37,314 nucleotides of DNA from JAISFI01 sp031552425. GTDB taxonomy: Bacteria > Bacteroidota > Bacteroidia > Bacteroidales > Azobacteroidaceae. This document shows, piece by piece, positions 7,215 through 15,866 of this stretch. Position 1 is the stretch's first letter. Each line of letters begins with the position of its first letter. The stretch covers positions 1 through 37,314 of the forward strand of contig JAVBMM010000142.1 of the NCBI GenBank assembly GCA_031552425.1. The letters are read 5' to 3'. The notes below the pieces were generated by a model. The model did not search any database and had not been told where the DNA came from. It saw only the letters and a program-made list of their open reading frames with translations. The translations under genes were made by a program, and so were the position numbers.

Positions 7215-8513
7215 TTAAAACTTACGTAGATCTTTGACACGCACAGCTTTTCCTTCTGATTGAGGTAATGAATCTTTTTCTACCAACTTAAGTTTCGGAG
7301 TAATCAATATTTCATCCCGTAATTGAGCAGTGACTGTTTTTGCTAATTGCTGCAACTGAGCGTAATCATCTGTAAAAAGACCGCTTAATTCAACTTCGAT
7401 TAACATTTCATCTCCATACTCCAAAGTTTCTAATGTGATGAGATAATTACTACCCAACTCTTTGAATTGCATCAAAATTTTCTCTACCTGAATAGGGAAA
7501 ATATTCACTCCTTTGAGGATGATCATATCATCACTACGTCCTTTTAACCTGTCAATACGGCGATGAGTGCGCCCACAGGGACAATTTCCCAAAAGAAAAC
7601 GAGTCAAATCCCTTGTTCTATAACGCAACAATGGCATAGCATCCCGTTTTAACGTAGTTAACACCAATTCTCCCGTTTCTCCTTCAGCCACAGGTTGTAA
7701 AGTTTCCGGATCTATAATTTCTACGATGACATAATCTTCCCAAATATGAAGCCCATTTTGCTCTTTACATTCAAAAGCAACTCCAGGACCGTTCATCTCA
7801 GACATTCCAAAACAATTATAGGCTTTTACTCCAAGCAATTGTTCTATACGTTTACGTTGTTCTTCCGAATGAGGTTCTGCTCCAATCAACAAAGTAGTTA
7901 ATTTTGTATCTTTTTTCGGATCAAATCCCATAGAATAAAAAACTTCAGCCAAACGCGTAGCATAACTGGGAATTGCATGAATAGCAGTCGTCCCAAAATC
8001 CCGAATAAACTTTACCTGCCGATGACTGTTTCCTGCTGCAGCGGGAACAGTTAATGCTCCCAACTTTTCCGCACCATATTGAAAGCCCAGACCGCCGGTA
8101 AACATGCCATATCCTGAAGTGTTTTGAAAAACATCCGTATTGCGCAAACCCACCATATACATACAACGAGCTACTTGATTTGCCCATTCGTCCAGATCTT
8201 TTTGCGAATGTAATACCACTGTCGGATTTCCAGTAGTTCCACTGGAAGAATGTAACCTCACACATTCCTCTAAAGAAATGGCTGCAAAACCAAAAGGATA
8301 ATATTCCCGCAAATCATCTTTAGTAGTGAAAGGAATTTTTCTCAAGTCATCCAAAGAATGGATATCTTCGGAAGAAACTCCTTTTTCTTTCAATACTTTA
8401 CTATAAAATGGAGATTTTTTTGCGTGTTCAAGCACTTCTTTCAGTTTACCCAATTGAAATGCCTCCAATTGGTCACGCCCCATGGTTTCTATTTCTTTTT
8501 CCCAGTACATCAT
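7215..8513 (-). CDS. paaK: Phenylacetate-CoA ligase-like adenylate-forming enzyme
   Basis: A 432-residue cytoplasmic enzyme of the acyl-CoA synthetase class that activates phenylacetate or another arylacetate with ATP and CoA. The P-loop-like motif SSSGTTGNPTVV is at about residues 89-100. A later GMSEMNGPGVAFEC segment matches the aryl-CoA ligase active-site region. The motif RYRTRDLTRF, the cysteine pair GNCPCGRTHRR, and GRSDDMIILKGVNIFP are typical of PaaK and its C-terminal domain. In gut Bacteroidetes such enzymes usually join amino-acid fermentation with indolepyruvate oxidoreductase, which is not in this window. The ATG directly follows the TPR gene's stop codon with no spacer, indicating a shared transcript. 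A second ATG immediately after the first is also possible as the start. Confidence 0.88.
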   Translation of the reverse strand: MMYWEKEIETMGRDQLEAFQLGKLKEVLEHAKKSPFYSKVLKEKGVSSEDIHSLDDLRKIPFTTKDDLREYYPFGFAAISLEECVRLHSSSGTTGNPTVVLHSQKDLDEWANQVARCMYMVGLRNTDVFQNTSGYGMFTGGLGFQYGAEKLGALTVPAAAGNSHRQVKFIRDFGTTAIHAIPSYATRLAEVFYSMGFDPKKDTKLTTLLIGAEPHSEEQRKRIEQLLGVKAYNCFGMSEMNGPGVAFECKEQNGLHIWEDYVIVEIIDPETLQPVAEGETGELVLTTLKRDAMPLLRYRTRDLTRFLLGNCPCGRTHRRIDRLKGRSDDMIILKGVNIFPIQVEKILMQFKELGSNYLITLETLEYGDEMLIEVELSGLFTDDYAQLQQLAKTVTAQLRDEILITPKLKLVEKDSLPQSEGKAVRVKDLRKF

Positions 8514-9746
8514 TTATTCTTTGGGGGTTAATGCTTTTAATTTTGCATCTGCTTCTTCATATTGTTTTCCCATTCCAAGGTTATAATAGATCCCTTTAAG
8601 AGCAACTAAATATTCTTTTTCATTGGGATTTAATTGATGGGCTTTTTCAAAATAAGGCATTGCTTCTTTAAACTTGGCATTAGAAATAGCTAATGCTTCT
8701 GCATATTTCTTATTATCAGAAATATCATTAGCTACAGCCCTAAGTTCTACTCCTTTATTAAAATAAATACGTCCGATATTTGCTTGGATTTCTGCAGATT
8801 CCGGATTCAAAGACATAGCCTTATCAAAATATTCTTTTGCTTTTGCTGACTCTTTTTTCTCTTCATAAATACTTCCCATCACGTTATACAATTGTGCGTT
8901 ATTGGGATTTTGAGCTATTGCTTTATTCAAATATTCTATAGCTTCATCTTTTTTATTAGTGAAAATATACTGATTGATCAAATTCAACAAAAAATAAGAA
9001 TCCTCAGGATATTTACCGATACCATCTTTCAACACTGACATAAAATTCACTGTATCTTTAAGAAGTTTATAACTATCAGCCAAATACTTATACATTTCTT
9101 TTGAGTTATAAACATTCTTCATTTCATTGTATATGCCAATTGCTTTTTGATAATCTTTCATATAAAAAGCTGAATTTCCTGCATAATATTTATATTTCAA
9201 ATAATTAGTATCTGTCTTTGAAATCAAAGGATCATCTTCAAACATTTTCAAATCCGGAGTGATAACATATTGATGAAAAAACTCATAAGCCTGTTTATAA
9301 TCTTTGGCATTATAATAATAAACACCTCCACTGGTCAAATAAGGATAATTAGCACGCAAAATTGCTTTTATATTCTTTCTGAATTTAGGCTTTGCTTTCC
9401 CCTTTGCATCCGGCATTTGATCCAACTCATCAGCCTTCTCCAAATATGGCAGTACTTTAAGCAAAGCAGTATACATTACTTTCTCATTCGGTTTTTTTCT
9501 AATGACTATTTTTTTATTTTCGTCATCAAATTGTTTGTCTTCAATCCAACCGGCAGTATACCAAGTTTCTGCTAGATCTTTGGTTTCAGGATCTTTCATT
9601 GCAGCTTGAATTAAATTTCTTGCTTCTTTAAAGTTAGGCTTATCTGCATTAGCCTCACTTTTTGCATCTTTGATTGCTTTCTTTTGCCCAAAAGAAAAAC
9701 CTGCAATCATACACATCACAATCGTTAATACTAATTGTTTTTTCAT
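8514..9746 (-). CDS. Secreted tetratricopeptide-repeat protein
   Basis: A 410-residue protein with a signal peptide (MKKQLVLTIVMCMIAGFSFGQ), so it should act in the periplasm or at the envelope. The body is helical and lysine-rich. Recognisable TPR units lie in the second half, including AIEYLNKAIAQNPNNAQLYN and the following AKEYFDKAMSLNPESAEIQA, and a last one near AMPYFEKAHQLNPNEKEYL. TPRs usually hold protein partners together. No enzymatic domain is seen. It lies 27 bp after gyrA and abuts paaK. I recall that a TPR gene behind gyrA is common in Bacteroides genomes, but its role is unknown to me. Confidence 0.85.
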   Translation of the reverse strand: MKKQLVLTIVMCMIAGFSFGQKKAIKDAKSEANADKPNFKEARNLIQAAMKDPETKDLAETWYTAGWIEDKQFDDENKKIVIRKKPNEKVMYTALLKVLPYLEKADELDQMPDAKGKAKPKFRKNIKAILRANYPYLTSGGVYYYNAKDYKQAYEFFHQYVITPDLKMFEDDPLISKTDTNYLKYKYYAGNSAFYMKDYQKAIGIYNEMKNVYNSKEMYKYLADSYKLLKDTVNFMSVLKDGIGKYPEDSYFLLNLINQYIFTNKKDEAIEYLNKAIAQNPNNAQLYNVMGSIYEEKKESAKAKEYFDKAMSLNPESAEIQANIGRIYFNKGVELRAVANDISDNKKYAEALAISNAKFKEAMPYFEKAHQLNPNEKEYLVALKGIYYNLGMGKQYEEADAKLKALTPKE

Positions 9747-9773
9747 TGTTATTAAATTTTAATCATTTAATCA

Positions 9774-12281
9774 TTAAACTTCTGTTGATAATTCAGCATT
9801 TTCTTCATTGCCTGATTCCTTATCCTCAGAAATATCTGACATTACTTTACATACCGATGCTATTACATCGTTTCTTTTCTCCAAATTAATCAACCGGACT
9901 CCTTGTGTTGCCCTACCCATTACCCTGATATCCGATACTTTCTGGCGAAGGGTAATTCCTGAACGGTTAATAATCATCAAATCATTTTCATCTGTAACCG
10001 ATTTGATAGACACCAATTTTCCTGTTTTTTCAGTAATATTGATCGTTTTAACTCCTTTACCTCCACGATTGGTAATACGATAATCCTCAATAAATGAACG
10101 TTTTCCATATCCTTGTTCTGATACAACCATAATGGTTTCCTTTTGAGGATCTTTAATACAGATCATTCCTACTACTTCATCATTAGCATTTTCGTCCAAG
10201 GTCATGCCTTTTACTCCGGTAGCAGTTCTTCCCATTACTCGAACAACACTTTCATGGAAACGGATAGCACGTCCGTTTCTATTGGCAATAATGATATGAT
10301 TATCTCCATTGGTCATTCTTACATCTATCACCTCGTCATCTTCACGAATAGTAATTGCATTTACTCCATTTTGACGAGGACGGGAATAAGCTTCTAACAA
10401 AGTTTTCTTAATTACTCCTTTTTTTGTACAGAACAATAAATAATGAGAATTAATAAATTCTGTATCAGTAGTTAAATTTTTAACACGAACAAAAGCTGTC
10501 ACTTTGTCATCCGAATTAATATTCAGCAAATTCTGAATTGCACGACCTTTACTGTTTTTTGTTCCTTCTGGAATTTCAAATACTTTCAACCAATAACATT
10601 TTCCTTTTTGAGTAAAGAATAACATAGTGGCGTGCATACTGGCCGGATAAATATATTCTACAAAATCTTCATCCCGGGTATCGGAACCTTTAGCTCCAAC
10701 TCCTCCTCTGCCTTGTGCCCTAAACTCTGTTAATGGTGTACGTTTGATATAACCCATGTGAGAAACGGTAATAATCATCTCATCATCAGCATAAAAATCT
10801 TCCGGATTGAGTTCTTCTGAAGCATATATGATTTCAGTTCGTCTCTCGTCTCCATATTTGTCACGTACTTCTATCAATTCTTCCTTGATAATTTCCATCC
10901 GGCGATCTTCGTTCGCAAGGATTTCTTTCAAGTCTTCTATCAATTTACAGATTTTTTCATATTCTGCACGAAGTTTATCTTGTTCAAGTCCGGTCAACTG
11001 ACGCAAGCGCATCTCTACTATAGCCCTTGACTGAATTTCCGACAATTCAAAACGTTTCATCAAACGTTCAATAGCTTCATTCGGACTACTTGACGAACGA
11101 ATAATGGCAATCACTTCATCGATATTATCGGAAGCAATAATAAGTCCTTCCAAAATATGTGCTTGCTCTTCAGCCTTTTGCAAATCAAATTTTGTTCTGC
11201 GAATAACCACCTCATGACGATGTTCCACAAAATACTGAATCATATCCTTAAGATTCAACATTTTAGGACGGCCTTTCACCAAAGCAATGTTATTTACGCT
11301 AAACGAAGATTGTAATGCAGTAAACTTATATAACTTATTAAGGACCACACCTGCATTTGCATCTTTTTTCACATCAACCACAACACGCATTCCCTGGCGA
11401 TCACTTTCGTCGTTGACATTAGATATACCATCCAATTTCTTCTCATCCACCAAATCTGCGATATGCTTAATAAGTTCCGCTTTATTTACCAGGTAAGGTA
11501 TTTCCGTGATTATTATCTTTTCTCTATTTCCTTCAACTTCAATCTCCGCACGACCACGAATCACAACCCTTCCGCGTCCTGTTTCAAAAGCTGCTTTAAC
11601 ACCTGCATAGCCATAAATGTAACCTCCGGTAGGAAAGTCAGGAGCTTTGACATGTTCCATCAAGGTCTCTATATCGACTTCTCCTCTCGCTTCAACATAC
11701 GCTACAGTAGCATTAACTACTTCACTCAAATTATGCGGAGGCATATTAGTAGCCATCCCTACGGCTATTCCGGAAGCTCCATTAATTAACAGGTTAGGTA
11801 TACGAGTCGGCAAAACAGTTGGTTCTTTCAAGGTATCATCAAAGTTCAATTGAAAATCAACTGTATCTTTGTCAATATCTCTCAACATTTCTTCTGCCAA
11901 TTTATTCAAACGAGCTTCAGTATAACGCATGGCAGCAGGACTGTCTCCATCCACCGAGCCATAGTTACCTTGCCCATCCACTAAAGGATAACGCAACGAC
12001 CAGGGCTGTGCCATACGCACCATTGCATAATACACCGATGAATCTCCATGCGGATGATATTTACCCAATACATCTCCTACGATACGGGCTGACTTTTTGT
12101 ACGGTTTATCTGAATTATTCCCTAACTCATTCATTCCAAATAACACACGACGGTGCACCGGTTTGAATCCATCCCTGACATCAGGTAACGCACGAGAAAC
12201 AATCACCGACATTGAATAATCAATGTAGGCCGATTTCATTTCCTCTTCAATATTAATCTTAATGATTCTGTCTTCAGCCAT
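9774..12281 (-). CDS. gyrA: DNA gyrase subunit A
   Basis: The breakage-reunion subunit of the type II topoisomerase that introduces negative supercoils. It has 835 residues. The catalytic tyrosine is Tyr120 in AAMRYTEARL. The quinolone-resistance region reads HPHGDSSVYYAM, with Ser81 at the position of E. coli Ser83 and Tyr85 at the position of Asp87. The C-terminal beta-pinwheel includes the GyrA-box-like QGRGGVG, which favours gyrase over topoisomerase IV ParC. The tail is acidic (SEDKESGNEENAEL). It is first in the gyrA-TPR-paaK-ACT run and divergent from clpC. I did not find a convincing -7 element in its leader. Confidence 0.96.
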   Translation of the reverse strand: MAEDRIIKINIEEEMKSAYIDYSMSVIVSRALPDVRDGFKPVHRRVLFGMNELGNNSDKPYKKSARIVGDVLGKYHPHGDSSVYYAMVRMAQPWSLRYPLVDGQGNYGSVDGDSPAAMRYTEARLNKLAEEMLRDIDKDTVDFQLNFDDTLKEPTVLPTRIPNLLINGASGIAVGMATNMPPHNLSEVVNATVAYVEARGEVDIETLMEHVKAPDFPTGGYIYGYAGVKAAFETGRGRVVIRGRAEIEVEGNREKIIITEIPYLVNKAELIKHIADLVDEKKLDGISNVNDESDRQGMRVVVDVKKDANAGVVLNKLYKFTALQSSFSVNNIALVKGRPKMLNLKDMIQYFVEHRHEVVIRRTKFDLQKAEEQAHILEGLIIASDNIDEVIAIIRSSSSPNEAIERLMKRFELSEIQSRAIVEMRLRQLTGLEQDKLRAEYEKICKLIEDLKEILANEDRRMEIIKEELIEVRDKYGDERRTEIIYASEELNPEDFYADDEMIITVSHMGYIKRTPLTEFRAQGRGGVGAKGSDTRDEDFVEYIYPASMHATMLFFTQKGKCYWLKVFEIPEGTKNSKGRAIQNLLNINSDDKVTAFVRVKNLTTDTEFINSHYLLFCTKKGVIKKTLLEAYSRPRQNGVNAITIREDDEVIDVRMTNGDNHIIIANRNGRAIRFHESVVRVMGRTATGVKGMTLDENANDEVVGMICIKDPQKETIMVVSEQGYGKRSFIEDYRITNRGGKGVKTINITEKTGKLVSIKSVTDENDLMIINRSGITLRQKVSDIRVMGRATQGVRLINLEKRNDVIASVCKVMSDISEDKESGNEENAELSTEV

Positions 12282-12428
12282 TTATCTATTTTTGCTTGAT
12301 TTATTAGTTTTGTGAAAAATTGCACTAAGTTACTACTTTTTGTTGGATTATGAAAATTTTTTACGAAAGTTTTTATAGAATCCACCCCTATTGACAGCTT
12401 AAAATAGATACATAAATTTGGCATACTA

Positions 12429-12459
12429 TTTGAGACTTTGGTTATAATAATTATATTTG
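12429..12459 (+). promoter_or_regulatory. Candidate promoter of clpC
   Basis: TTTG at 12429-12432 and TATATTTG at 12452-12459 are separated by 19 bp, which fits the Bacteroidetes housekeeping sigma consensus (TTTG-N19-TAnnTTTG) exactly. It is the best promoter in the window. It overlaps the TTG at 12457, so that codon cannot be the start of translation from this promoter. Confidence 0.75.
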
Positions 12460-12489
12460 CATATCATTCAACAAAACATGAATTTCGTC

Positions 12490-15021
12490 ATGAAAAAAAA
12501 TTTTTCGACAAACGTAAAAGAAATTATCAATTACAGCCGAGAAGAAGCCGGAAGACTACATAATAGCCACGTAGGTATTGAACATTTGTTATTAGGGTTA
12601 TTACGAAATAATAATTGTTTAGCTACAGAACTTATTCGTTATTTAGGAGCTAATCCTACTGACATTAAATTCGATATTGAAAATGCTATTCGTTCTGATG
12701 AATCTTCATACAGTTCCGATATAAATATTGTAATAGATAAAAATATTGAAAAGGTACTAAGACTAAGTTTATTAGAATCTCTAAATCTTCAAAACGAACA
12801 AACAGACACAGAACATTTATTGTTAGGAATTTTGAAAGAAGAAAAAAGTATAGCCGCACAAACACTAAAACAACATGGTGTTGATTATCAAAGTATTTAT
12901 CAAATACTGAGTGATAAAACGTTACCGGATACTACTTCTTCTCCGCAATTTGGCCCAGGATTCACTGATGATGAAGAAGAGGAAGAAGAATTTTCCCAGA
13001 AAAAAGAATCTAAAGGTAAACAAGGACAGCAACGTGCTACCGGAGATACACCTGTTTTGGATAATTTCGGTACAGACATAACCCGGGCAGCCGAAGAGAA
13101 TAAACTGGATCCGATTGTAGGAAGAGAAAAAGAAATTGAGCGATTAGCTCAAATATTAAGCCGCAGAAAAAAAAATAATCCTGTATTAATCGGAGAACCC
13201 GGAGTTGGAAAATCTGCCATTGTAGAAGGATTAGCCCTCCGGATAATTCAAAAGAAAGTTTCCCGTGTATTATTCGATAAAAGAGTTATCAACCTAGACA
13301 TGGCTTCCATTGTTGCTGGTACCAAATACCGGGGACAATTTGAAGAACGTATAAAAGCTATTTTGAATGAGTTGGCAAAAAACCCCAATATTATCCTCTT
13401 TATAGATGAAATACATACAATTGTAGGAGCAGGTGGTGCCGCCGGTTCCATGGATGCAGCCAATATGCTGAAACCAGCTTTAGCCAGAGGTGAAATTCAA
13501 TGTATTGGTGCAACAACTTTAGATGAATACAGAAAAAATATTGAAAAAGATGGTGCTCTAGAACGTCGTTTTCAAAAAGTGATCATAGATCCTACAACAG
13601 CAGAAGAAACGTTACAAATTCTTCAGAACATCAAACCAAAATATGAAGATCATCACAATGTCAGATACACAGATGATGCTTTAGAAGCATGTGTCAAATT
13701 GACAGAAAGATATATCAGTGACCGTAATTTTCCTGATAAAGCAATCGATGCATTGGATGAATCCGGATCTCGAGTACACATTACAAATATTGTTGTGCCC
13801 AAAAGCATTGAAGATTTGGAAGCTGCCATAGAAGAAACCCGTAAATTAAAACTGGAAGCGGTAAAATCTCAAAACTTTGAATTAGCTGCCAGTTATCGGG
13901 ACAAAGAAAGAAAAGAACTTTTACAATTAGATGCTGCCAAAATCAAATGGGAAGAAGATCTGCAACATAACAGGCAAATAGTAGATGAAGAAAAAGTAGC
14001 GGAAGTAGTTGCCATGATGTCAGGTGTACCTGTACAAAGAATTGCCAAAGCAGAAAATCAAAAGTTACTGGAAATGAAAGACCAGTTGAAAACTAAGATT
14101 ATCGGACAAGATGAAGCTGTTGATAAAATAGTAAAAGCTATTCAACGAAACCGGGTAGGATTGAAAGATCCGAATAAGCCCATTGGAACATTTATGTTTC
14201 TTGGCCCCACAGGAGTCGGGAAAACTCACTTAGCTAAAGTTTTAGCAGAATTTTTATTTGATTCATCAGATGCCCTGATCCGCATCGACATGAGTGAATA
14301 CATGGAAAAATTTACAGTTTCCAGGTTAATTGGAGCTCCTCCGGGATATGTAGGATATGAAGAAGGTGGACAATTAACAGAAAAAGTTCGTCGCAAACCA
14401 TATGCTGTAGTGTTGCTTGATGAAATAGAAAAAGCTCATCCTGATGTATTCAATCTTCTTTTACAAGTGTTAGATGAAGGTAGATTAACGGACAGTTTAG
14501 GAAGAAGAATTGATTTTAAAAATACATTACTGATCATGACTTCCAACATCGGAACCCGTCAGTTAAAAGATTTCGGGAAAGGTGTCGGATTTTCCACTCC
14601 TTCTTCAATAGAAGAAGACAAAGAATTTTCCCGTGGAATAATTCAAAAAGCATTACACCGAGCTTTTGCTCCAGAATTTTTGAATCGCGTGGACGACATT
14701 GTTATGTTCGATCAATTAGAAAAAGAATCTATTTACAAAATTATAGATTTGGAATTAAAAGGCTTTTATAAACGTGTTGAGAATCTTGGTTATAAACTAA
14801 TTATCACTGATGATGCAAAAGAATTTATTGCATCAAAAGGATATGATGTTCAATATGGTGCACGTCCGTTAAAAAGAGCTATTCAAAAATATTTGGAAGA
14901 CGAACTAGCAGAATTGATCATACAAGCCACTGTTAGCGAAGGAGATACAATCACTGTAGATTTTGATAAAGAAAATAGCAAAATTGTATCTAAAATAGAA
15001 AAGAAAGTTCCTGTAAAATAA
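12490..15021 (+). CDS. clpC: ATP-dependent Clp protease ATPase subunit ClpC
   Basis: Cytoplasmic AAA+ unfoldase that feeds proteins to ClpP. From 12490 it has 843 residues. In order: two Clp_N repeats (about 1-145), AAA module 1 with GEPGVGKS near residue 235 and the Walker B segment ILFIDEIH, a UVR-type middle segment (NFELAASYRDKER) that distinguishes ClpC from ClpB, AAA module 2 with GPTGVGKT near residue 572 and VVLLDEIEKAHP, and a C-terminal ClpB_D2 domain ending after YGARPLKRAIQKYLE. The start at 12490 aligns best with relatives. The ATG at 12478 is possible; a TTG at 12457 lies inside the promoter and is rejected. It is divergent from gyrA and converges on cdsA with 8 bp between stop codons. 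Confidence 0.95.
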   Translation: MKKNFSTNVKEIINYSREEAGRLHNSHVGIEHLLLGLLRNNNCLATELIRYLGANPTDIKFDIENAIRSDESSYSSDINIVIDKNIEKVLRLSLLESLNLQNEQTDTEHLLLGILKEEKSIAAQTLKQHGVDYQSIYQILSDKTLPDTTSSPQFGPGFTDDEEEEEEFSQKKESKGKQGQQRATGDTPVLDNFGTDITRAAEENKLDPIVGREKEIERLAQILSRRKKNNPVLIGEPGVGKSAIVEGLALRIIQKKVSRVLFDKRVINLDMASIVAGTKYRGQFEERIKAILNELAKNPNIILFIDEIHTIVGAGGAAGSMDAANMLKPALARGEIQCIGATTLDEYRKNIEKDGALERRFQKVIIDPTTAEETLQILQNIKPKYEDHHNVRYTDDALEACVKLTERYISDRNFPDKAIDALDESGSRVHITNIVVPKSIEDLEAAIEETRKLKLEAVKSQNFELAASYRDKERKELLQLDAAKIKWEEDLQHNRQIVDEEKVAEVVAMMSGVPVQRIAKAENQKLLEMKDQLKTKIIGQDEAVDKIVKAIQRNRVGLKDPNKPIGTFMFLGPTGVGKTHLAKVLAEFLFDSSDALIRIDMSEYMEKFTVSRLIGAPPGYVGYEEGGQLTEKVRRKPYAVVLLDEIEKAHPDVFNLLLQVLDEGRLTDSLGRRIDFKNTLLIMTSNIGTRQLKDFGKGVGFSTPSSIEEDKEFSRGIIQKALHRAFAPEFLNRVDDIVMFDQLEKESIYKIIDLELKGFYKRVENLGYKLIITDDAKEFIASKGYDVQYGARPLKRAIQKYLEDELAELIIQATVSEGDTITVDFDKENSKIVSKIEKKVPVK

Positions 15022-15039
15022 ATGGGATATTATCCCATT
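15021..15039. terminator. Perfect 19-bp palindrome between clpC and cdsA
   Basis: aatgggata and tatcccatt are exact inverted copies around one central base. The palindrome spans the end of the clpC stop codon, the whole gap and the last codons of cdsA. It lacks a T-run and has almost no loop as DNA, so termination here is uncertain. It is the only structure between the two converging genes. Confidence 0.4.
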
Positions 15040-15866
15040 CTTAGAAGATAATAACAAAACATTAAAGCTGGGGCCGCTAAGATAACACTATCTAAGCGGT
15101 CCAATATCCCTCCATGCCCGGGAATCATATTACCGGAATCTTTTACTCCAATTGTCCTTTTCAACAAAGACTCCACCAAGTCGCCCCAAGTCGCAAAAAC
15201 AACCGTCACTATCGACATGCAAACCCAGGAAACAAGGGAAATATCATTAATATAATATGCAAAAACAAATGAAGATGCTATAGAGAAAATAGCTCCTCCC
15301 CAAAATCCTTCCCATGATTTTTTTGGAGATATCCTTTCAAAAAGCCTATGTTTGCCAAAAGTAATTCCAACTACGTACGCTCCTGTATCATTAATCCAAA
15401 TAAAAATAAAAAGGGCTAATAACAATACCGGAGAATAAATAACTACACCCAACTTATCCGGCATGAAACATAACATATTCAAAGTGGAAAAAGGTATCAC
15501 AATATATACCTGTCCCAAAAATGAATATGCCCAATTATGTATCGGATTTTTCTTTTTTAGATATAGTTCTAAAACAAAAATACCTACAATATAAAGTATA
15601 TAGGGTATTGATAATAAAGTAAATGGAATTTGAAGAGAGTGAGAAAAAAAAGCCGATAAAAAGAAATATAAACCTGCCGAACAATTAATCAAAAAACGAA
15701 CTGAAACTCCTTCTATTTGATTAACAAGGCTATAGAATTCATACAAACACAAAAGAAGCATTATCCCAAATACAGCTACAAAAGCATACGGGCCGAAAAA
15801 GATTCCGAATAGAATAACTGCAATGAATATAATTCCAGACAATGTTCTCAACAATAAATTTTTCAT
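15030..15866 (-). CDS. cdsA: Phosphatidate cytidylyltransferase
   Basis: Inner-membrane enzyme that makes CDP-diacylglycerol from CTP and phosphatidic acid, the precursor of membrane phospholipids. It has 278 residues and about eight hydrophobic helices. The family signature is in the C-terminal half: SPKKSWEGFWGG, then DLVESLLKRTIGVKDSG and PGHGGILDRLDS, with the conserved acidic residues in place. Its start overlaps the ftsH stop codon as ATGA (4 bp), so it is translated from the rsfS-ftsH-cdsA transcript. Confidence 0.95.
   Translation of the reverse strand: MKNLLLRTLSGIIFIAVILFGIFFGPYAFVAVFGIMLLLCLYEFYSLVNQIEGVSVRFLINCSAGLYFFLSAFFSHSLQIPFTLLSIPYILYIVGIFVLELYLKKKNPIHNWAYSFLGQVYIVIPFSTLNMLCFMPDKLGVVIYSPVLLLALFIFIWINDTGAYVVGITFGKHRLFERISPKKSWEGFWGGAIFSIASSFVFAYYINDISLVSWVCMSIVTVVFATWGDLVESLLKRTIGVKDSGNMIPGHGGILDRLDSVILAAPALMFCYYLLRMG

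Noticed and set aside
9774..12281. ParC (topoisomerase IV) in place of GyrA
   Set aside because: Full-length C-terminal pinwheel, the GyrA-box-like QGRGGVG and an acidic tail fit GyrA.
12236..12424. 62-codon minus-strand frame ahead of gyrA
   Set aside because: It overlaps the gyrA start in another frame, has no family features, and covers the leader between two divergent genes.
12457..12489. TTG at 12457 as the clpC start
   Set aside because: It lies within the TATATTTG promoter element, upstream of any transcript from it; ATG codons at 12478 and 12490 follow and the latter fits ClpC relatives.
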